Positions 43,495 to 52,562 of a stretch of 64,000 nt of DNA are shown here, one piece after another. The translations under genes were made by a program, and so were the position numbers. Location of the stretch: the NCBI GenBank assembly GCA_036782715.1, contig DAIPYN010000005.1, positions 16,750-80,749 of the forward strand, read 5' to 3'. How positions within the stretch are numbered: position 1 is the stretch's first letter; each line of letters opens with the position of its first letter. The DNA comes from UBA3478 sp036782715 (GTDB lineage: Bacteria; Bacteroidota; Bacteroidia; Flavobacteriales; Flavobacteriaceae). The notes under the pieces were generated by a model that did no database searches, had not been told where the DNA came from, and saw nothing but the letters and a program-made list of their open reading frames with translations.

Positions 43495-45228
43495 AACCTG
43501 CTCGACACTAGTCAGGTCTAGCCCTATGTGTTTATAGAGCTCATCTACCTTCCCCTGAGGAACGAATTGATCGCTAACCCCCATGCATTTAGCCTCTCCT
43601 TTAAAGCCGAGTGAATTTAGCTGGTATATGATTCCTTGCCCCCAAGAGCCTTCAATCGCTCCCTCTTCAAGAGTAATTACCGCTTCGTAGTGTTTAGAAA
43701 TATGATTTAATAGCTCCATATCGAAGGGCTTGATAAAGGGAAAGTGATAGCTGTCTACGGCGTAAGAAGATAACTCCTCAGCATAAGTAGATAAAGTACC
43801 CGTAGACAAAAGCGCAATTCGAGCTTGGTTAGATGGGTTAATGGAGAAGGCTTTACCCCATTCTAAAGCATTGCCCTTAGGAGTGAAATCAAAAATATCT
43901 GCTGAACCTCTAGGGTATCGAATTCCTACTGGGCCCAAAAGTTGACCTGACTGAAACTGTTCCACAACCGTTTTCAAACTTTGATACAACTCTTCTGGAT
44001 TTTTTGGCGCAAGCAGCGAAAAGTTAGGTATCGAACGAAGGGCTGCAATATCAAACATGCCGTGATGAGTAGGACCGTCCTCTCCTACAATTCCTGCTCG
44101 ATCTATGGCAAAAATGACCGGAAGCTTCTGAAGTGCTACATCGTGAATAACCTGATCGTAGGCTCTTTGCAAAAAAGTCGAATATAGGTGACATATGGGA
44201 AGAAGCCCCTCAGTTGCCAGCCCCGCAGAGAAGGTTACCGCGTGTTGTTCTGCAATCCCCACATCGAAAGTTCTTTCGGGGTAGGCTTCCTTAAATAAAT
44301 GCAGTCCACTACCCGATAACATCGCTGGCGTGACGGCTACCAATCGCTGCTCATTCTCTCCTAAGCGTACCATTGAACGAGCAAATACATCTTGATATTT
44401 CAATGGCTCGTTAGAGGTGATTCGTTCTCCGGTAGTTGGCTCAAATTTCCCAGGCGCATGATACGTTATTTGGTCGGCTTCTGCTTGCGCTAACCCTTTA
44501 CCCTTAATGGTTCGAATATGAATAAGCTGAGGGCCTTTTTTTGACTTGGCGTCCTGAAAGGCAGCGATTAAATCTTCTAGGTTGTGACCATCAATTACCC
44601 CCGAATAGGCTAATCCGAGCGACTCAAAGAAGTTCGGATGATTGAAATCCTCGATTTGATTCAAATACTGCTTTAAAGATCCAGTACTTGGATCAATACC
44701 CATATTATTATCGTTAAGAACTACAATAACATTGGCCTTGATTTCTGCAATATGATTCAGGGCTTCGAAGGCCATCCCTCCCACAATCGAAGCATCTCCT
44801 ATAACTGCAATAAAATGATTGTTCTTGTGAGCGAGTTGATTAGCCACTGCCATACCCATGGCAGCAGAAATAGAAGTAGAACTGTGACCCGTACCAAAAG
44901 AATCATAAACCGACTCCTCACGCTTTGGAAAGCCGCTTATTCCATTAAAGGTCCTTAAGGTATCAAAGACCTCATCCCGACCCGTTATTAATTTATGAGC
45001 GTAAATCTGATGACCCACATCAAAAACGACTCCATCCGAAGGGGTATCAAAAACCTTGTGCAAAGCGACAGTAAGTTCTACGACGCCTAAACTCGCACCA
45101 AGGTGTCCGCCTCGTTTAGCCACTACATGAATAATACGCTCGCGCAAGTAATTGGTAAGCGAAAGAAGCTCCTCGTAGTTGAGCAAACGTAAAGTCTGTG
45201 GACTTAAATTTTGAAACCCTGTCTCCAT
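43465..45228 (-). CDS. dxs: 1-deoxy-D-xylulose-5-phosphate synthase
   Basis: Condenses pyruvate and glyceraldehyde 3-phosphate, the first step of the MEP isoprenoid pathway. The 587 residues have the thiamine diphosphate site (GDASIVGGMAFEALN with a downstream NDNNMGI), VFDVGHQIYAHK, and the C-terminal transketolase domain with GEDGPTHHG. It lies on the minus strand with a promoter box upstream shared with the tadA promoter region. I chose the ATG at 45228. The 3' end overlaps dgt by 30 bases. It feeds the isoprenoids used by the synthase at 54614. Confidence 0.95.
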   Translation of the reverse strand: METGFQNLSPQTLRLLNYEELLSLTNYLRERIIHVVAKRGGHLGASLGVVELTVALHKVFDTPSDGVVFDVGHQIYAHKLITGRDEVFDTLRTFNGISGFPKREESVYDSFGTGHSSTSISAAMGMAVANQLAHKNNHFIAVIGDASIVGGMAFEALNHIAEIKANVIVVLNDNNMGIDPSTGSLKQYLNQIEDFNHPNFFESLGLAYSGVIDGHNLEDLIAAFQDAKSKKGPQLIHIRTIKGKGLAQAEADQITYHAPGKFEPTTGERITSNEPLKYQDVFARSMVRLGENEQRLVAVTPAMLSGSGLHLFKEAYPERTFDVGIAEQHAVTFSAGLATEGLLPICHLYSTFLQRAYDQVIHDVALQKLPVIFAIDRAGIVGEDGPTHHGMFDIAALRSIPNFSLLAPKNPEELYQSLKTVVEQFQSGQLLGPVGIRYPRGSADIFDFTPKGNALEWGKAFSINPSNQARIALLSTGTLSTYAEELSSYAVDSYHFPFIKPFDMELLNHISKHYEAVITLEEGAIEGSWGQGIIYQLNSLGFKGEAKCMGVSDQFVPQGKVDELYKHIGLDLTSVEQVLKDTLDRLV

Positions 45229-45235
45229 TGAAACA

Positions 45236-45243
45236 CAAAGGTA
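45236..45243 (-). promoter_or_regulatory. Putative -7 promoter box for dxs
   Basis: Minus-strand TACCTTTG, 7 bases before the dxs ATG. It faces the tadA box at 45260, so the 46-bp gap holds two divergent promoters. Confidence 0.5.
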
Positions 45244-45259
45244 GTAGGTAATATTTGAA

Positions 45260-45267
45260 TACCTTTG
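45260..45267 (+). promoter_or_regulatory. Putative -7 promoter box for tadA
   Basis: TACCTTTG matches TAnnTTTG and ends 7 bases before the tadA ATG at 45275. Confidence 0.5.
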
Positions 45268-45274
45268 AGGAATC

Positions 45275-45594
45275 ATGCAAGACCCTTTCGACGACANNNN
45301 NNNNNNNNNNNNNNNNNNNNNNNNNNNNNNNNNNNNNNNNNNNNNNNNNNNNNNNNNNNNNNNNNNNNNNNNNNNNNNNNNNNNNNNNNNNNNNNNACCT
45401 TAGAACCTTGTCAAATGTGCGCCGGGGCCTTGTATTGGTCTCAAATATCTCGAATAGTATATGCGGCTTCAGACCTAAAACGAGGCTTCAATACCATGGG
45501 AGGTCAACTCCACCCAAAAACGGTCTTAGAAAAAGGACCACTAGCAGAGGAAAGTGAAGCGATACTGAAACAGTTTTTCAGTCAGCGCCGTTAA
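45275..45594 (+). CDS. tadA: tRNA-specific adenosine deaminase, interrupted by an assembly gap
   Basis: Deaminates adenosine to inosine at tRNA position 34. Seven residues (MQDPFDD, the usual TadA start) precede the gap. After it come 65 residues with LEPCQMCAGALYW, holding the zinc-binding P-C-x2-C pair. The HAE catalytic motif lies in the gap. The two sides are not in one frame across exactly 100 N, so the gap length is wrong. The gene itself is probably intact. It overlaps the convergent small gene by 17 bases. Confidence 0.85.
45297..45396. other. Assembly gap of 100 N inside tadA
   Basis: Exactly 100 unknown bases, the usual placeholder for a gap of unknown size. It removes most of the TadA N-terminal domain, which should need about 225 bases. 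Confidence 0.99.
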
Positions 45595-45853
45595 CTTGAG
45601 TGGGGTCCTTCTTGTCGGATTGCATCTTCTTGATATTCTCCTCAGTAAGCATATAGTCTTTCATCTTCTTACCAGGGCTTTCAACCAGAAGAAAGAGCGG
45701 CATCACCACAAAGAAAATCATCACGGTTCCTAAACCTTTCAATCGATTCGATAGTTCAGGCTCGAGGTCAAGTAAAAATCCAGCTAAAATGATGGCAATT
45801 GCAGTAATGAATAGTAGAAGAATGCCCCATCGTTTTTTCTGCAAAGCGATCAC
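45578..45853 (-). CDS. Small two-helix membrane protein
   Basis: A 91-residue protein with two predicted membrane helices (about 9-28 and 42-56) and a charged, Lys-rich C-terminal tail. The start is GTG at 45853, which lies 4 bp after the aspS stop, so it is probably cotranscribed with aspS. Its 3' end overlaps tadA. No family was recognised. Confidence 0.7.
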   Translation of the reverse strand: MIALQKKRWGILLLFITAIAIILAGFLLDLEPELSNRLKGLGTVMIFFVVMPLFLLVESPGKKMKDYMLTEENIKKMQSDKKDPTQVNGAD

Positions 45854-45857
45854 CTTC

Positions 45858-47609
45858 TTAAGACTTTTTAAGGCTAAGATGAAGTTCGTCTAGTTGCTCC
45901 TGAGTAGTACGAGCTGGTGCATCAATCATTACATCTCTACCACTATTGTTCTTAGGGAACGCAATGAAATCACGAATGGTCTCGGCTCCACCTAAAATGG
46001 CTACTAAACGGTCTAATCCAAAGGCAATTCCACCATGTGGAGGTGCACCGTATTCGAAGGCATCCATTAAGAATCCGAACTGTTCTTTAGCCTCTTCAGG
46101 CGTAAACCCTAGGTGTTTGAACATGAGCTGTTGAGTAGTTTTATCGTGAATTCGAATAGAGCCTCCTCCAATTTCATTACCGTTAAGAACTAAATCATAG
46201 GCATTAGCCTTAACTGCTCCTGGGTCGGTGTCTAATAAATCGATTTGTTCTGGCTTAGGCGAAGTAAATGGGTGGTGCATTGCATGGTATCTTCCGGTTT
46301 CCTCATCCTTTTCTAAAAGTGGGAAATCAACAACCCATAGGGGTGCAAATTCATCTGACTTTCTAAGCCCTAATTTTTCGGCCATATACATGCGAAGTGC
46401 ACTCATTTGCGTTCTAGTGGATGAAAGATCACCAGACAACACAAGGATTAAATCTCCAGCTTGAGCGCCCGTTTTCTGAGCCCATGCGGCTAGATCTTCG
46501 GCATCATAAAATTTATCTACTGACGACTTGAAAGTACCGTCCTCATTACAGCGAACATAGACTAAACCTTTGGCTCCAATTTGAGGTCGTTTCACCCAAT
46601 CAATAAGGGCATCGATTTCTTTACGGGTATAAGTATTAGCTCCAGGAACCGCGATACCAACTACATACTCGGCACTATTAAATACCTGAAAATCTTTATG
46701 TTGGGCAACTTCATTAAGATGAGTGAGCTCCATGCCAAATCGAATATCTGGCTTGTCGTTTCCGTAACGTTCCATCGCCTCATCATAGCTCATTACCGGG
46801 AATTTACCGGTCTCTACCCCATGAATCTCCTTCAACAAATGAGCCGTTAAACCTTCGAAAGTATTTAATACATCCTCTTGGGTTACAAAGGACATTTCAC
46901 AGTCGATCTGAGTAAATTCAGGCTGTCGATCAGCTCTTAAATCTTCATCTCTAAAACACTTAACAATCTGAAAATACTTGTCCATTCCTCCAACCATAAG
47001 CAGTTGCTTAAACGTTTGAGGCGACTGTGGTAGGGCATAAAATTGCTCAGGATTCATTCGACTCGGAACCAAGAAATCACGAGCTCCTTCAGGGGTAGAC
47101 TTAATAAGATATGGGGTTTCTACCTCTATAAATCCTTTTGATGAGAGGTAATTTCGAACGAGCATACTAATCTTATGTCTAAAGATTAGGTTGTTCTTCA
47201 CTGGGTTACGGCGGATATCTAGGTAGCGATACTTCATGCGAAGCTCATCACCACCATCGGTCTGATCTTCAATGGTAAATGGCGGAAGCTTTGCCGTATT
47301 CAGAACCGTCAACTCACTGACTAACACCTCGACTGCACCCGTAGCTAAATTTGGGTTTCCTGAACTGCGCTCAATGACAGTACCCTTAACCTGAATCACA
47401 CATTCTCTTCCTAAACCTCTGGCCTTTTCCAGTAGTGCAGAATCAGTGCGCTCCTCATCTAAAACCAATTGAGTGATACCGTACCGGTCTCTCAAATCGA
47501 TCCAGAGTACAAAACCTTTGTCTCTGATCTTAGAGATCCAACCTGATAAGACAACTTCTTTATTTACATCCGATGCGCGAAGGGCGCCACAGTCAACAGT
47601 TCTAAACAT
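45858..47609 (-). CDS. aspS: Aspartyl-tRNA synthetase
   Basis: Charges tRNA-Asp, possibly also tRNA-Asn in a non-discriminating role. The 583 residues contain the OB-fold anticodon-binding domain (LSGWISKIRDKGFVLWIDLRDR), class II motif 2 (CFRDEDLRADRQPEFTQID), the bacterial GAD insertion, and motif 3 (GIAFGLDRLVAILG). I chose the ATG at 47609. A promoter box lies upstream at 47648. The small membrane-protein gene follows 4 bp later. Confidence 0.96.
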   Translation of the reverse strand: MFRTVDCGALRASDVNKEVVLSGWISKIRDKGFVLWIDLRDRYGITQLVLDEERTDSALLEKARGLGRECVIQVKGTVIERSSGNPNLATGAVEVLVSELTVLNTAKLPPFTIEDQTDGGDELRMKYRYLDIRRNPVKNNLIFRHKISMLVRNYLSSKGFIEVETPYLIKSTPEGARDFLVPSRMNPEQFYALPQSPQTFKQLLMVGGMDKYFQIVKCFRDEDLRADRQPEFTQIDCEMSFVTQEDVLNTFEGLTAHLLKEIHGVETGKFPVMSYDEAMERYGNDKPDIRFGMELTHLNEVAQHKDFQVFNSAEYVVGIAVPGANTYTRKEIDALIDWVKRPQIGAKGLVYVRCNEDGTFKSSVDKFYDAEDLAAWAQKTGAQAGDLILVLSGDLSSTRTQMSALRMYMAEKLGLRKSDEFAPLWVVDFPLLEKDEETGRYHAMHHPFTSPKPEQIDLLDTDPGAVKANAYDLVLNGNEIGGGSIRIHDKTTQQLMFKHLGFTPEEAKEQFGFLMDAFEYGAPPHGGIAFGLDRLVAILGGAETIRDFIAFPKNNSGRDVMIDAPARTTQEQLDELHLSLKKS

Positions 47610-47647
47610 AATCAATGAGGCACTAGGACAATGAAAATAGTGCTTGG

Positions 47648-47655
47648 CAAAAATA
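47648..47655 (-). promoter_or_regulatory. Putative -7 promoter box for aspS
   Basis: Minus-strand TATTTTTG, 38 bases upstream of the aspS ATG. It matches TAnnTTTG. Confidence 0.5.
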
Positions 47656-47701
47656 CGAACGGCATTTGATTCAAGACTCTATTGCACTCAAAATCATCCA
47701 A

Positions 47702-47752
47702 TGTAAATTTAATGTTAACAAAAAATCGTTGTTTTGTAAATTTATTGTTAAC
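47702..47752. repeat. Direct repeat at the promoter of the YwqK-like gene
   Basis: TGTAAATTTAATGTTAAC (47702-47719) is repeated as TGTAAATTTATTGTTAAC (47735-47752), identical at 17 of 18 positions and exactly 33 bases apart, about three helical turns. The second copy overlaps the -7 box at 47749. It is a candidate tandem operator. Confidence 0.7.
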
Positions 47753-47756
47753 TTTG
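47749..47756 (+). promoter_or_regulatory. Putative promoter of the YwqK-like gene
   Basis: TAACTTTG matches the -7 consensus. A TTG at 47729-47731 lies 17 bases upstream and could be the -33 element. The start codon is at 47780. Confidence 0.65.
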
Positions 47757-47779
47757 TGTAAATATAAAATCAAAGCCAT

Positions 47780-48163
47780 ATGAAAAACGCACTATTTTTA
47801 GGTTTATTGATGCTAGGAGTATCAGTATCCACGGCGCAAGTGAAAGCTTCAGAAAACACCGAGAAGGTTGAGTCTGTGAGTTATGACACTAAATCAAATG
47901 GCGATTCAGTTGAAATAACGTATCGTCATGCAAATGGGATGATTGCCCAGCAGGGATACCTGAAAGACAAGAAACCAGTAGGTGTTTGGAAACAATTCGA
48001 CACCGACGGGCATGTAATTGCCAAAGGAACCTATGTAGAAGGAAAGAGAGAAGGAACTTGGTTCTTCTTAACCAATGAAGGAATTCGCATTGCGAATTAC
48101 TCAAACAATCAACTAGTAAGTCATGCCATCAGTAAAGATGGTTATGCACTACTCAACGATTAA
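47780..48163 (+). CDS. Small exported MORN/YwqK-like repeat protein
   Basis: A 127-residue protein with a signal peptide (MKNALFLGLLMLGVSVSTAQ) and a mature part built from repeated strands such as PVGVWKQF and REGTWFFL, each after a G-x-Y or YLKDKK-type turn. These are the MORN/YwqK pattern seen in the toxin-antitoxin YwqK family. It may be surface-exposed. The promoter region carries a striking direct repeat. The rest of the downstream DNA is lost in the gap at 48189. Confidence 0.75.
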   Translation: MKNALFLGLLMLGVSVSTAQVKASENTEKVESVSYDTKSNGDSVEITYRHANGMIAQQGYLKDKKPVGVWKQFDTDGHVIAKGTYVEGKREGTWFFLTNEGIRIANYSNNQLVSHAISKDGYALLND

Positions 48164-48188
48164 ACACCAAGATTTAAGTTCAAAAAAA

Positions 48189-48288
48189 NNNNNNNNNNNN
48201 NNNNNNNNNNNNNNNNNNNNNNNNNNNNNNNNNNNNNNNNNNNNNNNNNNNNNNNNNNNNNNNNNNNNNNNNNNNNNNNNNNNNNNNN
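48189..48288. other. Assembly gap of 100 N at the end of the RND pump gene
   Basis: Exactly 100 unknown bases. The RND permease reading frame enters the gap from the right without a stop, and the left edge gives no family match. Confidence 0.99.
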
Positions 48289-51200
48289 GTATAATCTAGG
48301 AGTACTACCCCATTATTTACCACAATCCCTGCAAGAGCGATAATTCCCATCATCGTCATCATAATTACAAAAGGCCAACCGGTTACCATCAGCCCTCCGA
48401 AAACTCCAATGAGACTTAGGAAGATTGCAATCATAATGATCAGTGGCTTCGAAATCCCACTAAACTGAAAGATGAGGATAAAGAAAATGAGTGCCAAACC
48501 AGTGAAGAATGCCCCCATCAAGAACGACTGCTGCTTATTTTGCTCCTCAATTTGTCCGGTGTAATCAATGGCCACCCCGTCAGGAAGATCTCCAAAAGAC
48601 TGCATCTCTGTTTGAATCTGATCGACGATTTGAGTTGCATTACCACCAGGAGTTAATGCCGAATAAAGCGTAATCACTCGCTTTCCGTTTTTATGTTTGA
48701 TTGAAGAGAATCCTGAAGTGTTTCTCGCACTAGCAACGGCAGAAACTGGGACTTCTTTAATCTGGCCATTCGCTGGATCCCTAAATATGATTCGCTGCTC
48801 AAATAAGGCGCTCTTGTCGTATTTCAGGTCTTTATTGAAGCGAACATTGATGTCATAATCCTCTCCATTTTCTTTGTAAATACCTGCCTTTTCTCCAAAT
48901 AACGAACGGCGAAGTTGAAGGCCCACTTGAGCGACAGCAACCCCAAGGTCACCTGCTTTTTTACGATCTACATAGACTTCTAATGCTGGTTTATCTTTAG
49001 TAACATCGAGCTTGATACCCTCCATTCCATCAATACTCTTTTCATTGATGAAATTCTTCATCTGAGTACCTAAAGCCATCAATTCATCATAATCATCACC
49101 CTGAACCTCGATATTTACCGGATATCCTGTTGGTGGACCTGTCGGGTCTTTCTCAACAGAAATAATAACTCCTGGGTAAACCCCCGCAAGTGCTTCTTGA
49201 ATTCGCTTTCTGAGTGCTTCACTGTCTAAACCCTTACGTTCCTTAAACTCGCGCATTTGAATGACCAATTTGCCTCGGTGAGGCATTTCTGCAGCAGAAC
49301 CTCCCTCAGTAAAAGGGTTTTCGGCGCCTTTACCAACCTGAGCAATAGCGGTCTCTACTAGGGCATTCTTACCATCGATTTGGTATACAGGATCGTTAAT
49401 AATGGCGTAAACTCGCTCTTCGATGGACTTGGTAAGCTCGTTAGTTTTCTCAATATCGGTTCCTTGCGGATATTCGATATAGATAATCACCTGTTTGGGG
49501 GTATTGTCTGGGAAAAATTCGATCTTGGTTCTACCCATTCCGATAGAAGCACCAAATCCCATAAATGCTACGATAAGAAGTAGCGTAGTGCCTAAGAAAT
49601 AGTAATATACATTTCTACCTCTAAGAGCTACCTTTAACTGTCGTTCATAGAAATTCTCAAGACGAACCAATGCATTATTCTGAAAACGCAGTGTTGCTTT
49701 ATAAAGAAATCCTTTGTAGGCCCACATCATGAGAACGGTTGCAATCATCAATGAACCGAATCCACGAACTGCACCTCCAAGTAGGATAATAAACCCTCCG
49801 ATAGGCACAAAAATGGCGGTCAGTTTCAATAGAAATTTCGTTGGAAGTGGCTTCTCACCAACCACCATAAACTGAGAAACTAACATCGAATTCATAAAGA
49901 TCGCAACAAAAAGCGAAGACCCTAAAACCACCGATAAAGTGATCGGGAAGAAAATCATGAACTGTCCCATTACTCCTGGCCAGGTACCAAGCGGCACAAA
50001 AGCGGCCACTGTAGTAGCGGTTGAAATGATAATAGGTATAGCGATTTCTCCAATTCCCTTTTTGGCTGCCTCTATACGCGACATTTTTTCAGTGTCCATT
50101 AATCGGTAAACATTTTCTACCACTACTACCCCATTGTCTACTAGCATCCCAAGTCCCATGATCAGTCCAAATAAGATCATCGTATTCAACGTGTATCCAA
50201 GGGCACTCAGAATCATAAAGGAAATAAACATCGACATTGGAATAGCGAACCCAACAAAGAGTGCATTTCTAAAACCTAAGAAGAACATGAGCACGGCAAC
50301 TACTAGAATCACCCCAAAGATGATGTTGTTCACTAAATCGTCCACTTGATTAATGGTCGTGGCAGAAGTGTCGCTAGTAATCGTCACTTCTAGGTCTGAA
50401 GGCAGAATATTAGTTTTGGCCTCATCAATAATATCGTAAATCTGCTGGGCAGCATCTACCGCATTTTGACCTGAACGCTTTTTAATATCAAGCATCACAA
50501 CACGCTTTTGAGACTCTCTTGCGTAGGTAGTACGCTCCTCTTCTTTAAAGCTTACTTCTGCGATATCTCTTAAATAGACCGAACCATTTTCTGCTTTAAC
50601 TACAAAATTCTCAAGCTCTGAAGGATCTTCAATTTCACCTAAGATTCTAATCGTTCTGCGCTGCCCACTCGAAACCATGTTACCGGCAGAAAGCGTCATA
50701 TTTCCGTTAGCAATCGAACCAAGAATATCATTAAAACTCACCTTCGATGCCATCATCTTGTAAACATCTACAGCTACCTCTACCTCTTTGTCCTGCGCAC
50801 CTCGAATATCGACCTCTTTAATTTGTGGAAGATCTTCAATAGCATCCTCTAAATATTCGGCGTAAGACTTTAATTGCTCTGTCGTGTAATCTCCTTTGAG
50901 GTTTACATTCATGATAGGCTGAGACTCAGCAATATTTAGATCAAAAACATTAGGCTCAACCTTTGCACCGTTAAAAACAGGCCAATCTTCACTTGCCTTT
51001 TCGATGTCTACCTCATTTTGAACCCGAACCTTCGCCTCAGCGATAGTCACCGACTCTTCAAATTCTACCATAATCATCCCGTAGTCTTCTTGAGAAGTAC
51101 TGGTGAATTTGGTGACGTTTGAGATATTTTTAATTCGATCCTCTAGCGGGTCGATCACTAGTCGCTCGATATCTTCGGCAGTATTCCCCGGGTAAACGGT

Positions 51201-51377
51201 ACTTACATAAATCTTGGTCTCAATTACCTCAGGAAATTCTTCTCGCGGCATCGCAAAGTATGAGGCAAGACCTACGGTGAAGAAAAGGGCAATTAACACA
51301 TAGATAATCGTCGGGTTATCTATTGCCCAAGAAGCTAAGCGATATTCTTTATTCGCGTTTTTTGATGCTTTATTCAT
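48289..51377 (-). CDS. RND efflux permease (AcrB-type), C-terminus lost in gap
   Basis: An inner-membrane proton-driven exporter of drugs or other small molecules. About 1029 residues are visible: one N-terminal helix, a large periplasmic domain, helices 2-6 with the permease signature GLGMLVDNGVVVVENV, the second periplasmic domain, and the last helices up to GIVVNNGVVLLDY. The final helix and C-terminus fall in the gap, which must hold about 100 more residues. I chose the ATG at 51377. It is the last gene of a tetR-tolC-hlyD-RND operon, 6 bp after hlyD. Confidence 0.93.
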
Positions 51378-51383
51378 CACTAA

Positions 51384-52553
51384 TTAGTTTAACCACTTTA
51401 CAGGTTGATTATCTGATACCTTTTTAGCCCCTTCAGTAATAAGTAGCGCTCCCTTTTCAACTCCTTCTAACACTTCAATAAAGTCCTTTGAAGTTTTTCC
51501 AGTTTCAATAATTAGACGCTTGGCAATGTATCCTTCAGTCGACTTTTCTAGAGCAAAACAGTATTGCTGACCCTCTGCATTTTCTGAAACCACTGACTGA
51601 GGAATCATGATCGCTGACTTATTCGAATAATCGTTTATCGCGACCGAAGCCATTAAATTTGGTCTTATGAAACCACTTTTATTTTCTAGCGGAATTTCTA
51701 CAGTAAACGAACGATTGCTTGGGTTGATCACCTTGCTAACTCTTGAGATACGTGCATCAATCTCTTCCCCGATAGCAGATAAATTCACGCGAACTTTAGA
51801 GCCTTCACTAATAGAAGTAATATGAGTCTCAGGTACGTCAACCTCAACATAAACCTCATCAATATTTACCACTCTAAATAATTCTGAACCCATACCTGGA
51901 GCAACGATCGTTCCTGGCTCCTTGAAAATCTGATCTACGGTTCCATCAAAAGGAGCTCGTACTACTGATTTCTCTGCCTGAAGACTTAAAGCATCAACGG
52001 CTTTTTCTGCCGACTCAAATTGGGTTTTAGCCTGAAGAAATTGAATCTCAGATCCAATATTTTGAGACCAAAGACGCTCCTGACGATTAAAAAGGGTTTC
52101 TGCAAGTACGAGTTGAGATTTAGCTTGCGCAAGCTGAGCTAATAGTCCGCCGTCATCGATTCTGGCAAGTACTTGATTCTTTTCTACCTTCTGGCCCTCA
52201 ACAACGAAGACCTCTAGTAATTGACCCGGCATTTCAGGATAGACATTGATGTTTTTCATAGTTTTCACTGTGCCTTGAAAAGAGGTGAAGTGATTAAACT
52301 CTTGCAGAGTCACCTCATAAGTAGCTACAAGCGGTAAACTTGCTGACTTATCGAGAGAAGCAATAACCACGTCTAAACGTTTAATATCAGCATCAAGTAC
52401 ATTACGCTGGGCAGATAGTTCGGTGCGCTTTGCCCTTAAAAGGTTTTCATCGTTTGAAGCGATGAGTTCGTCAATAGATCCTGACGATTTTGTTTGACAA
52501 GAAACGCTAACAAGACCCAGCGTTAATAATAAAGTCCAAATAGATGATTTCAT
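51384..52553 (-). CDS. RND efflux periplasmic adaptor (HlyD/AcrA family), lipoprotein
   Basis: The periplasmic bridge between the RND pump and TolC. The 389 residues start with a lipoprotein signal (SVSC, Cys19). The mature part has a long coiled-coil hairpin, the lipoyl-like domain (PEMPGQLLEVFVVEGQKVEKNQVLARID) and a beta-barrel domain (VRVNLSAIGEEIDARISRV). It lies between tolC (9-bp gap) and the permease (6-bp gap). Confidence 0.94.
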   Translation of the reverse strand: MKSSIWTLLLTLGLVSVSCQTKSSGSIDELIASNDENLLRAKRTELSAQRNVLDADIKRLDVVIASLDKSASLPLVATYEVTLQEFNHFTSFQGTVKTMKNINVYPEMPGQLLEVFVVEGQKVEKNQVLARIDDGGLLAQLAQAKSQLVLAETLFNRQERLWSQNIGSEIQFLQAKTQFESAEKAVDALSLQAEKSVVRAPFDGTVDQIFKEPGTIVAPGMGSELFRVVNIDEVYVEVDVPETHITSISEGSKVRVNLSAIGEEIDARISRVSKVINPSNRSFTVEIPLENKSGFIRPNLMASVAINDYSNKSAIMIPQSVVSENAEGQQYCFALEKSTEGYIAKRLIIETGKTSKDFIEVLEGVEKGALLITEGAKKVSDNQPVKWLN

Positions 52554-52562
52554 AATAGGTGG

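Noticed and set aside
45265..45274. A TTG start for tadA at 45265
   Set aside because: It is in frame with the second half only because of the arbitrary gap length. The ATG at 45275 gives the standard TadA N-terminus MQDPFDD.
48180..48188. Reading the RND pump through the gap to a short Phe-Phe end
   Set aside because: The frame past the N run has only a few bases, and a true RND pump needs about 100 more residues, so the apparent end is an artefact of the placeholder gap.
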